From: Sugiyamaella lignohabitans | Lineage: Eukaryota; Ascomycota; Dipodascomycetes; Dipodascales; Trichomonascaceae | DNA: 64,000 bases | Direction: 5' to 3' | NCBI RefSeq assembly: GCF_001640025.1 | Contig: NC_031671.1 | Coordinates: forward strand, 2,356,001 to 2,420,000 | Shown here: positions 53,994-63,719 of the stretch, one piece after another | Layout: each line of letters opens with the position of its first letter | Numbering within the stretch: position 1 is the stretch's first letter | Translations under genes and position numbers: made by a program | The notes under the pieces: model-generated | The model's database searches: none | What the model was told of the DNA's origin: nothing | The model's input: only the letters and a program-made list of their open reading frames with translations

Positions 53994-56702
53994 TTATCTA
54001 CTAATAACAGAATTTGTATCCACCGAAGAATTGTGATTAGCTATGGTGTTCGCGTGTAGCCTGCCTATAATATCACCTAGCCAGGACACAAGGCCATCCA
54101 CCTCCATCAGTCCATCTATCTCTTCAGGATTCTTTGTCTTCGACAAAATTACCTTGTGGTACGCTTCATATGTTTGGATAACAAGGTCTTGAATCGAATC
54201 CATAAGTACGTCAACAGTTCGTTGGTCAACAATATAGCTTTCTATCAAACCACGTATGCGAGGAAGTTCTACTGCAGCATCTTGCCTCAACTTGCGACTG
54301 TCTTCCAATGCAGTGCCTGGATCATCTTGGTTTATAATTGCTTGAGCAACAGTAGTTACCGAGTTCTGAGTCAGATCGTGAATGGCATTGCGAAGCTCCG
54401 CATATAGCTCATCTTTAGCATCCAACATATTATTCACAACTTTGGGTACACTGGACCGAGCCAGATTGAGAAGATTTTCAGAGGAAAATGTAATACCTTC
54501 TTGGCGAATAGTCCAAAATACTTCTTGTAATCCGCTGAAATCAACGCCAATCTCAGCAGGAACATTGTCAATCTCATACTCTATGACTTGAGATCGCAGC
54601 ATCAATAAGTTCTTGACAAGAAAAAGGTTCGATTCAATAAGACCCAACCTTGCAACCGCAAGTGGTAGCGATCTCTTGATTGACAATAAACTCTCATGAA
54701 CAATGTTGTGAGCTAAATCGTCAAACACGCGTGAGTTAACCAATTGGTATATACGAGCAAGAAGAGATACTGCTGTTCTCATCGGGGGGTATAAATCATG
54801 AAGAATCTGATCAGTATCAAATCTAGGCTCTTTTTCTTTGGACAATGTCGGAGGAGTGGGGACCGTCTCGGGATTGCCTACTGTTGTGGCCGTTGTATCA
54901 GCTACAATTTCAGTAGTTGCTGGTGTCGCGGACTGTTTCCTGCGACCACCTAGTGTTGTAATATCACTGGACTTGGGAAGATACTTGACAATGTCTTGCT
55001 CGACTGATGTCTGGACTCTGAAAACAAGTCTAGACTGTACATCCTCCAATACTGGTTGAAAAAGATGCGAAGTACGTACTTGATGCTTGACTTCGGTTCC
55101 ACCAGTTGTAGCGGCAAATAAAGCAGACTGCTCCATGTGCTGTTCATCTTCTTCCTTATAGCTCAATAGCCGTGATGTAAGCTCGCACAAGTTATCAATA
55201 TTATGTTCCCGGATGATTCGCTTCCGTAAGTTGTCGTACAAAGGCTCACTTAAATCGATCAGCCAGTTTTCGAAAACATCTAAAGAACAAGTGAAAAATG
55301 CATCAAATAAATGGACCTCCTGAGTATAGATATCCTCCTGGAAAAACGACAAGCTCGAAAGACTTATTTGCACAAAAGAAGAGGTGCCAGGTTGTGTACC
55401 CGACGACTCCTCGAGATTTTTATTGATTATTGGTGTCAGAAGTTTCTTACGGATTCCAAAATAAGTGTATAAGCAACCATCATACAAAGCACTATATTCT
55501 TTGTTGTTATGGCTGCGAATAAATACCTCATTAGCCACGTCTTTCAGGTGTGAAGCGTCCGACTCAAATGTAGCATAGATCAATGCAGCATGAGCTGCTG
55601 GATTAAGATTTTTGTTGCTGGATATTTTTGATTCGATATTGCGAGCAGTGTTATTTAGACGATTGTTGACATATTCCACAGCCAAAGTGAGTGCTCTGGT
55701 CATACATTGGCGGTACCTCATCTGATATAAATCAGCATCAAGAATATTGGGATGTTTGGCAAAATATTCGAGCCCTTTGTCTAAATCTAATAATAGTGGC
55801 TTGAACGAAGCTCTTCCAGGTAAATCAGAACCTGGGGAATGCAATTTTCTCATGGCCTTTTCGAGAGTGGTGAATATTTCTAAATTGGCTTCAACATCAT
55901 GTGACAAATTCACCAAATGAGTTTCTTCGGCAACGAGTGAATGACAAGCTGCTTCAAACTCAGTAGTTTCGAGCCTAACTTGACGAAAACCTCTTGACAA
56001 TTCATCGAGGTAAGAAATGACAGAATCGCAGCTATCTATAAGATGGCTACAAGAATCTGAATGCAAGGATGACGATTGAGAAAACGACAAAAAAGACTGG
56101 AGATTCGCAGAATCTAGTTCATCGCTGTAGGTTGAGCTGGGAAATTGGGAATCAATTCCTCTCCAGTCGAATGATGAGTTTATATAATTATCGACAGCTT
56201 CTTTGACCTCAAACTCATACTGATCAACATCGGAGTCGAGGAAATGTGAGAGGTTATCTATATGCAACAATTCAAATTCGGTGAACGGATAATCAAGATA
56301 TAAATGAGAATGATTTCCTGAATCTGGCGTTGAAACTGTGTATGCTTTATTTTTGTTGAGCCTTTGAATTGACCGCGACTGTAACGTCGTTTGTTTCGAG
56401 GTTCGAATTTGAGATTGGGCTCGCCTTGGCTTTACAGACGCTCGACTGGGAACCATGCCTTTGTCGTGACCAATGCCATTGACCATTCCATTTTCTTTTT
56501 GTCTGTGATTCTTGCGGTCATCTCCCTCATGTGCAACGGATTGTAACAGAGATCTAGCTCGAGGACGGTTACCGGTTCCTACTTTTAACGAACTTGAACT
56601 CGAAGTTAGTGGGGTCACTGATGAACCCGCATCCGACCTTACGACCTTGCTCTCTGGTTGAGCTCTAGTCTCTGTTCTATACGCCCAGTCATCATACATC
56701 AT
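53994..56702 (-). CDS. COG3: Conserved oligomeric Golgi complex subunit 3
   Basis: 902 residues, unspliced. The N-terminal ~130 residues are Ser/Arg/Lys-rich and disordered. Helical Cog3 sequence follows (HLVNLSHDVEANLEIFTTLEKAMRKL, then YFAKHPNILDADLYQMRYRQCMTRAL), matching the Sec34 family, and a C-terminal CATCHR-type helical region. Yeast Cog3 is about 800 residues; the extra length is mostly the basic head. Cog3 is a lobe A subunit of the COG tether for retrograde traffic within the Golgi. COG7, a lobe B subunit, is encoded 5 kb downstream. The gene converges on TFB5. Confidence 0.92.
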   Translation of the reverse strand: MMYDDWAYRTETRAQPESKVVRSDAGSSVTPLTSSSSSLKVGTGNRPRARSLLQSVAHEGDDRKNHRQKENGMVNGIGHDKGMVPSRASVKPRRAQSQIRTSKQTTLQSRSIQRLNKNKAYTVSTPDSGNHSHLYLDYPFTEFELLHIDNLSHFLDSDVDQYEFEVKEAVDNYINSSFDWRGIDSQFPSSTYSDELDSANLQSFLSFSQSSSLHSDSCSHLIDSCDSVISYLDELSRGFRQVRLETTEFEAACHSLVAEETHLVNLSHDVEANLEIFTTLEKAMRKLHSPGSDLPGRASFKPLLLDLDKGLEYFAKHPNILDADLYQMRYRQCMTRALTLAVEYVNNRLNNTARNIESKISSNKNLNPAAHAALIYATFESDASHLKDVANEVFIRSHNNKEYSALYDGCLYTYFGIRKKLLTPIINKNLEESSGTQPGTSSFVQISLSSLSFFQEDIYTQEVHLFDAFFTCSLDVFENWLIDLSEPLYDNLRKRIIREHNIDNLCELTSRLLSYKEEDEQHMEQSALFAATTGGTEVKHQVRTSHLFQPVLEDVQSRLVFRVQTSVEQDIVKYLPKSSDITTLGGRRKQSATPATTEIVADTTATTVGNPETVPTPPTLSKEKEPRFDTDQILHDLYPPMRTAVSLLARIYQLVNSRVFDDLAHNIVHESLLSIKRSLPLAVARLGLIESNLFLVKNLLMLRSQVIEYEIDNVPAEIGVDFSGLQEVFWTIRQEGITFSSENLLNLARSSVPKVVNNMLDAKDELYAELRNAIHDLTQNSVTTVAQAIINQDDPGTALEDSRKLRQDAAVELPRIRGLIESYIVDQRTVDVLMDSIQDLVIQTYEAYHKVILSKTKNPEEIDGLMEVDGLVSWLGDIIGRLHANTIANHNSSVDTNSVISR

Positions 56703-57185
56703 AAGATAATCTCCAGAAGTACAATTTTGTTTGTATAAACCGAGTTTGTGCTTTATTTGCGGTTAATTGAGCCAACAAATTAGAAAGTGACCAGGTCTAC
56801 TATCGTGGGTTATGAACACGCGTAGGGACCACGCAAAACTGGACGGTTATGCACTCCAGCTTCGACGACATTTCCCCAGTAACTTAGCTACTTATTGTAT
56901 AGCTCAAAATATTACGACAAAATTTATATTTAGTATTCTAAAATTCTCACAGAGTCCAATTGATCTTGATGATACTCCACTGATTTTATATTGTGATTTT
57001 TATTTTTTATGGTCCCTATAATATACCGTAGATAAGACAGTGCAAGATTAATCAGATCTAGATCTCGAGCATGGTACGGCGCTATTTTTCACGGATCAGG
57101 GTCCAAATATTAGAATCGGGAGACTTGACTTCGTATCCAGTAACATAGTTTATTCAATTCAAGTTCAAAGTAATTGCAAAAGAAT
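56703..57185. other. Divergent COG3 / TYR1 intergenic region
   Basis: About 480 AT-rich bases between divergent starts, with ACGCGT at 56818-56823. No exon or RNA gene recognised. Confidence 0.5.
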
Positions 57186-58865
57186 ATGAGTACAGACCAG
57201 ATAGAAACGTGGCAAAAGAGCTTGACGATAGGTATTATCGGTCTCGGTGACATGGGCCGAATGTATGCCAAACGGTTCACAGAGGCAGGCTGGAAGTGAG
57301 TCAATATATTCTCAGTCAACTATTAGTTGTCACTTTTATTCAGTCATGATTCTAACAATTCTTCCAGAGTCAGTGCGTGTGACCAAGAGTCAAAATATCC
57401 TGGTTTACTTGAGGAATACAAAGGTTAGTAATGCAGCAGATCTGCTCTCCTACTAGATTCACTACGAGCTCGAAATTGAAGAACCTGAGTCGAGCGAGGA
57501 GTAAGAGCAGCATGGAAACAATTCGACCTGGAACTAAAATTCCAGTCGTTAGTGTCATTGCTAAGATTATCCGAATTTCTAACCTTATAAGATTCACCAG
57601 TTGAAATATTAAAGAATGGACATCTCGTCTCCCGAAAGTCCGATTATATTATCTATAGCGTTGAGGCTGCCAATATTGACAATATTGTGGCTATGTATGG
57701 ACCATCAACCAAAGTAGGTGCTATAGTTGGAGGCCAGACATCATGTAAAGAGCCTGAAATTGAAGCATTCGAAAAGTATCTTCCAGAGGATGTGAATATC
57801 ATTACATGTCATTCACTGCATGGACCCAAAGTGGATCCTAAGGGCCAGCCTCTAGTGATTATAAAACATCGAATTGTAGAGATACCTGACCAGAGTATCG
57901 ACAGTGTCGCATTTGTTGAGGGAGTACTATCATGTTTGGAATCCAAAACAGTCTATTTATCTGCTAAAGAACATGACAAGATCACCGCCGATACCCAAGC
58001 GGTCACTCATGCTGCGTTTCTCAGTATGGGAACAGCATGGAAGTCTAATAACCAATATCCCTGGAATACTACTCGGTGGTCTGGAGGTCTGGAAAATGCC
58101 AAAGTCAATATCGCACTGCGAATCTACTCTAACAAATGGCATGTCTATGCTGGACTGGCCATTACAAACCCTTCAGCTCACAAACAGATTCTACAATATG
58201 CTTCGTCCACTTCAGAACTGTTTAAGTTGATGTTGGAAAGAGATGAAGAGAAACTAAGAAACAGGCTCTATGTTGCTCGTGACTTTGTTTTCGGATCACT
58301 GGATCCATCTCACAGTTTATTACTGTCAGACGACCTTCTCGGTCAGTTTTCGCTGGGAAAGGTTCCCGAGGGAGGCTCTACGCCTAACTCACATCTCAGT
58401 TTACTAGCCATCGTCGACAGTTGGTATCATTTGGGTATTGTTCCTTATGACCACATGATCTGTTCCACTCCTGTAAGTAACCATACTCTCTCTCCACGCA
58501 TCATTATAGCGATACTAACATATCTCAGCTATTTCGTATCTGGCTAGGAGTCACAGAATACCTCTTCTGCACGCCTGGACTCCTCGATAAATGCATTGAA
58601 GATAGCATTAACGACCAGGTGTTCCGTCCAGACGACCTCGAGTTCACTTTGGCTGCCAGAGTAAGTAACTACACTACAGGGCACCATACCCTTCATTGGA
58701 CTCGAACTAACGATCTAGAACTGGAGCAGCATCGTCAGCAGCGGCAGCTTCGAAAGATACAAGGCCGAATTCGAGCTCACTCAAAACTACTTCGCGCATA
58801 TGTTCCCCGAGGCCATGGAAATTGGCAACGCCATGATCAGTAGCATTTTAAAGAAGACCAGCTAG
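57186..58865 (+). CDS. TYR1: Prephenate dehydrogenase (NADP+) (five exons)
   Basis: Exons 57186..57295, 57368..57423, 57592..58472, 58529..58660 and 58719..58865 give 441 residues (yeast Tyr1 452). All four introns have GT(G/A/T)AGT-type donors and CTAAC branches 4-12 nt before the acceptor. The first two exons restore the Rossmann start IGIIGLGDMGRMYAKRF. The third carries NGHLVSRKSDYIIYSVEA, GGQTSCKEPEIEAFEKYLP, HSLHGPKV and HDKITADTQAVTHAAFLSMGTAW. The last two supply the C-terminal helical domain. Tyr1 converts prephenate to 4-hydroxyphenylpyruvate for tyrosine synthesis. An alternative acceptor for exon 3 (after CACCAG) would drop three residues, DSP. It converges on RRP8 across one GC-rich element. 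Confidence 0.95.
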
Positions 58866-58905
58866 CGAACCAGCTGTATTAAGACAATAGACCGGTTCTT
58901 TCAAA

Positions 58906-59043
58906 TGCCTCCGGCGGCTGGGGCTCTGCCCCAGACCCCGTGGCTCCTCTCGCTTCGCTCGAGTCGTTGCGCCGACGGTCGTGGTCATCTCCTGAGATGC
59001 AGGAGCTATGGGGTCTGGGGCATAGCCCCAGCCGCCGGAGGCA
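58906..59043. mobile_element. GC-rich inverted-repeat element, 138 bp
   Basis: A compact copy in the opposite internal orientation to 21133-21269: the CTCGAG-type flank is on the left and the CTCCTGAGATGCAGGAG hairpin flank on the right. Terminal arms are TGCCTCCGGCGG and CCGCCGGAGGCA. It sits between the convergent TYR1 and RRP8 stop codons, 37 bp from each, and leaves almost no other spacer. Confidence 0.88.
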
Positions 59044-59079
59044 CAGATCAGGACACAAGATTTCACAATATATTACGAC

Positions 59080-60276
59080 TTAACGTCTCTTATAAATACA
59101 GGGCTTCAGAAGCCAGGTGCCCTCAGGCCCTTTTTCCTCGTCGGCGTTTTCTTTGTGGTCGATGAACTTCGGCTTGCGCGACTCTTGCTTTCTCTGGCGT
59201 TGGTCGAGAATGTCTTTAGGTGGCTTGAAGAACTCGAAACGGACGAACATTTTGTTCGAGTCGTCGGTCGCTTTATGAAAGAGTCCGAGCGATTTCAGCG
59301 TGTCGACAAACTGTGTAGTATCGGCATTTACAAATCGGGACTTGATCTCAGCAATCCAAAGCTCACCCTTGGGCTTGAGAATCCGCAGAGCCTCTTTAAC
59401 GAAATCGAGGAAGTTGGTTCCCATAAGGGCAAGACAGAACACAACAACATGACAGCTTTGGTCGGGTAGTGGCACATTTTTGATATCAGCAACGGTGATC
59501 AGCTCATTGGCTTTCTTTAAATCAAAACTGTGAATCTGGAATTTCAGCTTTTTAGTCTTTTTACTGCCCTTGACTTTATACAGGTCTCTGGCCAGCTGAG
59601 CTTCACCACATCCCATATCGGCCACTACAACGGTACCATCACCATTACCGGGCAATCCACCGGGGGCATTTATTGGCTTTTCAAGACGCTCTTTAAACTT
59701 AGACACAAGGGTGTCAACAGGGTTCTCGGGCCAGGACTTGACCTGACTGCGGAATCCCTCGTGATATTCGTCGAAGATATCTGGTGACTCCTGAATCAGC
59801 TTGAGAGCAGTCTCGGAAGTTGTTGTATAAAGTTGTTCATTAATCCATCTGAATCTTGCTCCAGTGAGTTTTTCTTTCATTTTAAGTTGTAACGGGGTCA
59901 GCTTTTGAGTAGACACAGATGGAGGAGCTGACGCTGGCTCTGTTGGCTTGGCAGCAGACTCGCTGTTGTTTACTTTAGTCTTACTCGACTTTGACTTTGA
60001 TTTCTTCGAAACAGGTTCTTGATTCTCAAATCCATGCGATGGCTTTACTGACTCCTTTTCAGACGAGTCATCATTCTTCCTCTTTCTGCCGTCCTTCTTG
60101 CCTTCATACAAATCCTGAAGATCGCTAGCAGCTATCTTTCTGTTCTCTTGCTGAGTTTTCTCCTTTTTCTTCAACAAGTCCGCACTCTTCTTCTTCTTGC
60201 CTTCATTAGACCCCTTCGTAGGCCCTCCAGCGACCTTTTCTGGAAGATTCCAGCCCTCAACCTGGAAAAGAGACAT
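59080..60276 (-). CDS. RRP8: 25S rRNA adenine-N1 methyltransferase Rrp8
   Basis: 398 residues, unspliced (yeast 392). It begins MSLFQVEGWNLP, the conserved Rrp8 start, followed by a Lys-rich nucleolar-type linker (about 20-130). The Rossmann methyltransferase core starts with LTGARFRWINEQLYT near 155, then the AdoMet motif VVVADMGCGEAQLA (about 212-225), SFDL, and LMGTNFLDFVKEALRILKPKGELWIAEIKSRF. The end carries the conserved FVRFEFFKP-type strand. Rrp8 makes m1A in helix 25.1 of 25S rRNA and aids early processing at A2. Identification is firm. Confidence 0.95.
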   Translation of the reverse strand: MSLFQVEGWNLPEKVAGGPTKGSNEGKKKKSADLLKKKEKTQQENRKIAASDLQDLYEGKKDGRKRKNDDSSEKESVKPSHGFENQEPVSKKSKSKSSKTKVNNSESAAKPTEPASAPPSVSTQKLTPLQLKMKEKLTGARFRWINEQLYTTTSETALKLIQESPDIFDEYHEGFRSQVKSWPENPVDTLVSKFKERLEKPINAPGGLPGNGDGTVVVADMGCGEAQLARDLYKVKGSKKTKKLKFQIHSFDLKKANELITVADIKNVPLPDQSCHVVVFCLALMGTNFLDFVKEALRILKPKGELWIAEIKSRFVNADTTQFVDTLKSLGLFHKATDDSNKMFVRFEFFKPPKDILDQRQRKQESRKPKFIDHKENADEEKGPEGTWLLKPCIYKRR

Positions 60277-60406
60277 ATTTCTTGTTCAATAAGTTATAAT
60301 TCAAAAGACGCTCTTCACCACTGTTACATAAAAAAATTCTAAGCCGTATATGATTGTCAAAAGATAAGATAAGCACTACGCTGATCAATTTAGTCTGGGG
60401 ACCTGA

Positions 60407-60542
60407 TGCCTCCGGCGGCTGGGGCGCTGCCCCAGACCCCGTTGTGCTCCGCTTCGCGGAGCTCTTGGGATCGTTGACGCCCGACTCGAGCGTAGCGAGA
60501 GGAGCCGTGGGGTCTGGGGCGAAGCCCCAGCCGCCGGAGGCA
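60407..60542. mobile_element. GC-rich inverted-repeat element, 136 bp
   Basis: A compact copy: the left arm is followed by the CTCCGCTTCGCGGAG hairpin, the centre reads TTGGGATCGTTGACGCC, then the CGACTCGAG flank and right arm ending GCCGGAGGCA. It lies between RRP8 and STN1 and ends 19 bp beyond the STN1 stop. The hairpin flank has diverged from the TGCTTCGCAGGAG form with a compensating change that preserves the stem. Confidence 0.88.
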
Positions 60543-60561
60543 TGCCGCCGAGAAGTGGAGG

Positions 60562-61428
60562 TTAACTGATAGTTTCGCTATGGACAGGGGGGAATGCTAA
60601 AGAGTCTCTGATTTGGACGGTAGGCATGTATTGCACGGGTTTGGAGAGGTTGTGAATACTGTCTGTTACGGAGAAAGAAGGGTGTGCAGCGAGAACAGAC
60701 GGGTTTCGGCTGAGTGAACAGAAGACATCAGGGGTGGTGACAGTGAGGTATGAGTCTGTAGAGCTGTCGTCGTTCTTGTTAGGATCAGATAAATACCATG
60801 ATTTGGATAGGACGTTGTTCCGTAGGAGATATACTTCTTCGAAGAGTGACATTTGTTCTTTTAGTTTAGGGCCGATGGCCCTGATGTGGTGTATTGAGAG
60901 AGACTTTGAATACTCGCCATATTGAACAATTTGGCCCTTGACCTCTACGAACTCGCCCTTGAATGTGCTGTAGTTGTCTTCTTGGTCCATTTTATATGCT
61001 TCAATTTCGGAACCTGACCCGTCATCGATCACCAACAAATAGCGTGCTCTCCTGTCAGCATCCCCAGTATTTCCGTGATTCAGCTTGTCGTTCATATCTG
61101 ATCCATCAATGTTTTGGTGGGGTCGATTTCTTTTTATAATGTCTGTGTTGCCGGGAACAATTGTTTCGACTGCTACACACCAGCCACTAATAGCAGCATG
61201 AGTTATAGGGTGATTTCTGAAGAAAAAAGGGCCTCCTTTAGCGTACGTAATCTTTGGTTTTCTCCTGTATTGAGAAGAGAAACTATGTAGTAATTCTACA
61301 TCCTGACAGCTGAGAGGAACCCATTTATTGAATGTGAGGGATCTATGGTAGTCCATTTCGTCGTATAGTATGTCACTATCGCAGTCGCGAAGGAGTTCTA
61401 TGGGGTTGTTGTGGACCTCATCGTTCAT
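60562..61428 (-). CDS. STN1: Stn1-like telomere-capping OB-fold protein
   Basis: The preferred start is the ATG at 61428 (MNDEVHNNPIELL), 288 residues. An in-frame start at 61494 would add 22. The core is one OB fold (about 85-200): FFFRNHPITHAAISGWCV, a variable loop rich in Asn/Asp, RYLLVIDDGSGSEIEAY, then GEFVEVKGQI and SLSIHHIRAIG. The N-HP-I...G and DDGSG pattern is that of the Stn1 family. After LFEEVYLLRNNVLSKSWYL the tail is Ser-rich and lacks an obvious C-terminal winged-helix domain. Stn1 works with Ten1 and Cdc13/Ctc1 at telomeres. Sequence divergence in this family keeps the call short of certain. Confidence 0.7.
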   Translation of the reverse strand: MNDEVHNNPIELLRDCDSDILYDEMDYHRSLTFNKWVPLSCQDVELLHSFSSQYRRKPKITYAKGGPFFFRNHPITHAAISGWCVAVETIVPGNTDIIKRNRPHQNIDGSDMNDKLNHGNTGDADRRARYLLVIDDGSGSEIEAYKMDQEDNYSTFKGEFVEVKGQIVQYGEYSKSLSIHHIRAIGPKLKEQMSLFEEVYLLRNNVLSKSWYLSDPNKNDDSSTDSYLTVTTPDVFCSLSRNPSVLAAHPSFSVTDSIHNLSKPVQYMPTVQIRDSLAFPPVHSETIS

Positions 61429-61454
61429 CTTCCAGTGCCTGAGGGGTGTGTCAT
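61425..61454 (-). other. Short upstream open frame overlapping the STN1 start (ATGA)
   Basis: A nine-codon frame (MTHPSGTGR) starts at 61454, and its TGA stop overlaps the STN1 ATG at 61428 as ATGA. It matters only if the transcript includes it and translation starts at 61428. No expression evidence. Confidence 0.3.
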
Positions 61455-61481
61455 TAAAACAGTTATCGTAAATAACAACAT

Positions 61482-61513
61482 AAAGCAAAAGCAAAGCAAA
61501 AGCAAAAGCAAAA
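61482..61513. repeat. AAGCAAA-type short tandem repeat
   Basis: About five imperfect copies of (A)AGCAAA in the STN1 5' region, merging into an A-rich tract to about 61540. Simple-sequence repeat between STN1 and COG7. Confidence 0.8.
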
Positions 61514-61732
61514 TTAAATCAAATAAAAACAAAAACCAGGGTGCTGATGAATATAAAATAAAAAGATTGAAATAAAGTTGTGATGCGTTCGGTAAAGATA
61601 ATGGCCATAACACCCTAACCGCTATCAATTTATCACTACGTAGTAGAATACAGTGAGCTATGCTGCACTCAAGTACAGACGATTCTCATAATACATCAAT
61701 TGTCGACCTAACTAATATCCTGGTTATTGACA

Positions 61733-62506
61733 ATGTCTTCAGAAATCATTAGTAAATTTTCTGATCCAGAACTGGTGCCGCATGTTCTACTGGATACAAC
61801 ATTGCCCAAATACAAGTCGACGGAGCAATTGCCCGAACTCCAGTCCTCGGCTTCACAACTGCTCTCTCAACTGGACACATATTCTCAAGACATCACATAC
61901 CAGCTAGAAACGGTTCTTTCCGAGTTGGTACGAGCGAAATCGCGGTTGAATTATGAAATAGATCTTCTGAAAAGCGATTTAAGCGCGCTTTCGAATACAA
62001 CATCTATAGAAGCACGTACGCAGATTGAAGCGGCCTCAGGGTCAGCTAGAACAGCTAAAGTGATTTCGAGACTCGAGAAACTAGATACTGTTAAACGAAA
62101 TATGCAAAAAACGCAACAAATATTTACCGAAGCCAAGAATTTTGACGAGTCTAAAATCACTTCAACAGTACTATCGCTAGTGGAGTCTGGTGATATAGAG
62201 GCTGCGTTAGCCAAGCTGGATTCCGCGTCTGAAATCTGTTTAGTATGGAAGGGCACTGCTTTATATACACAGCGAACCAAGTTTATTGCCGGTCTTCGCA
62301 AACGAGTAGACGCAATAATTGCCGAAAAGCATCGCACATCCACGTCTACACCCCCGCCATCTGGTCTATCGCAACTACAATCACAATCACAGCCCTCGAC
62401 AGGTACTACGCCTCAACCGCGGTCTTCGACGGCCAGTCCAGTTTCCTCAACTACAGCAGACAGCTACTACTCGCTTATTGGGCAGTTCCAGAAAAAGATT
62501 TTTTAA
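61733..62506 (+). CDS. COG7: Conserved oligomeric Golgi complex subunit 7-like
   Basis: 257 residues from the ATG at 61733, similar in length to yeast Cog7 (279) and far shorter than the animal protein. It is helical throughout residues 30-190. It includes an acidic coiled region and the stretch LEKLDTVKRNMQKTQQIFTEAKNF...SLVESGDIEAALAKLDS, which follows the N-terminal Cog7 pattern. It ends in a Ser/Thr/Gln-rich segment and a short YYSLIGQFQKKIF tail. Cog7 is a lobe B subunit of the COG tether. Coiled-coil COG subunits are poorly conserved, so confusion with Cog5 or Cog6 cannot be excluded. It converges on RSA3. Confidence 0.65.
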   Translation: MSSEIISKFSDPELVPHVLLDTTLPKYKSTEQLPELQSSASQLLSQLDTYSQDITYQLETVLSELVRAKSRLNYEIDLLKSDLSALSNTTSIEARTQIEAASGSARTAKVISRLEKLDTVKRNMQKTQQIFTEAKNFDESKITSTVLSLVESGDIEAALAKLDSASEICLVWKGTALYTQRTKFIAGLRKRVDAIIAEKHRTSTSTPPPSGLSQLQSQSQPSTGTTPQPRSSTASPVSSTTADSYYSLIGQFQKKIF

Positions 62507-62676
62507 TTTTCTAATCTGGCATCTCTGTATATAATTAGATACCGACTGCATCTGCCAAGTACCTTCAAGCATATCAGACCTCAGGAACCTTGTTCCTCTA
62601 TCACCATACCCCTCCTCCATCCCAGCAATCACATGGTCGTCCTGCCAATTCAGACAAAATTAATAAATATATTTAT

Positions 62677-63233
62677 TTACTTGCTAACAGCAGTGTGCTC
62701 ATCCTGAGCTCTACTGAGAATAATCTTTTGCTGGTCGGCATCAAAGATATTGACACCTTCTTTTAATGCATTAATCAACATGAACAGCGATTTGGGCTGG
62801 AAATCGTTACTTTGACGCAGTTTGTTCAAGTCGTCGCCGAACTTCTCGGTCATCATTTGGACGTAGTAATCTTCAAACTCGCTTTTGCTAGCAGATGTCT
62901 TCAATGGATCGGGAATCACTGGTCTCTCAGCCGTGGAGTTAGACACAGCAGTCTCTTCTTCACCATCAATGTTCATATCGTCAACAGCAATCTCCTCTAC
63001 CTCCTCTACATTGTCCTCCTGTCCAGAAACATCCGAATTCGACGAATCGGAAGAATCAGACGAGTCTGACGAGAAATCTAGTAACAGTTAGCACCCTCTC
63101 GCTCTCCCCCACCACTTCCAACCCGGCACCCACCCAGGCCGGTTCACTTTTTTTTCTTACCCTCAGTTCTGGCCTTCTTCCGCCTTCGCCGCCTCTTATT
63201 CTGCTCGCTCGTATTTGTACTGGCAGGAGCCAT
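62677..63233 (-). CDS. RSA3: Ribosome assembly protein 3 (two exons)
   Basis: Exons 63233..63161 and 63077..62677 give 157 residues. The 83-nt intron has donor GTAAGA, branch TGCTAAC and acceptor CTAG. Exon 1 encodes a basic nuclear-targeting-like run (NKRRRRRKKAR). Exon 2 starts with a DSSDSS acidic tract, then the Rsa3 domain (about 85-150): FEDYYVQMMTEKFGDDLNKLRQSNDFQPKSLFMLINALKEGVNIF. Rsa3 acts in the nucleolus in early 60S assembly with Dbp6 and Npa1. It is shorter than yeast Rsa3 (220) but the domain is complete. Confidence 0.9.
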
Positions 63234-63431
63234 CTCTGAAAATAAATAAAAAATCTAATCAACCGCCAAACCACTGCTTCGGAGATCCTCTGAATCTTTT
63301 TTATCGCCCTGCATATTTTCGATAACAGCCGTAGCTGGTGCGGCATGCATCCTCCCCTCTCAGGGGGTGCTCTAAACCCGCCAGGGCCTTTAAACCGGAC
63401 GGAAAAGCTGCCAATTTTTGGGGGTAGTCGC

Positions 63432-63570
63432 TGCCTCCGGCGGCTGGGGCTTCGCCCCAGACCCCACGGCTCCTCTCGCTGCGCTCGAGTCGGGCGTCGA
63501 CGGTCCCAGCAGTCTCCTGCGAAGCAGGAGCAACGGGGTCTGGGGCGGAGCCCCAGCCGCCGGAGGCACA
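63432..63570. mobile_element. GC-rich inverted-repeat element, 139 bp (best-preserved copy)
   Basis: Termini are TGCCTCCGGCGG and CCGCCGGAGGCA, with about 34-bp near-perfect inverted arms. Each arm contains the internal hairpin CTGGGGC-x3-GCCCCAG. The left inner flank is the CTCGCTGCGCTCGAG type and the right one CTCCTGCGAAGCAGGAG. The centre reads GGCGTCGACGGTCCCAGCAG. AGTCGC lies on both sides (one base offset on the right), a possible target duplication. There is no coding capacity, so any movement would need enzymes from elsewhere (inference). Confidence 0.9.
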
Positions 63571-63719
63571 GTCGCCCAACCCCCGGGTCCTGACACCGGA
63601 CCCGTGGATTTTTGGGGGGAAAAGGATGGTGCACGGACTTGTTCGCGGAGAAGAAGTGGTAATTAAATCCTGCATATGCACCAGGATTCGCGCTTGCTTT
63701 CCTGGTGTTTGTTCGAGCA

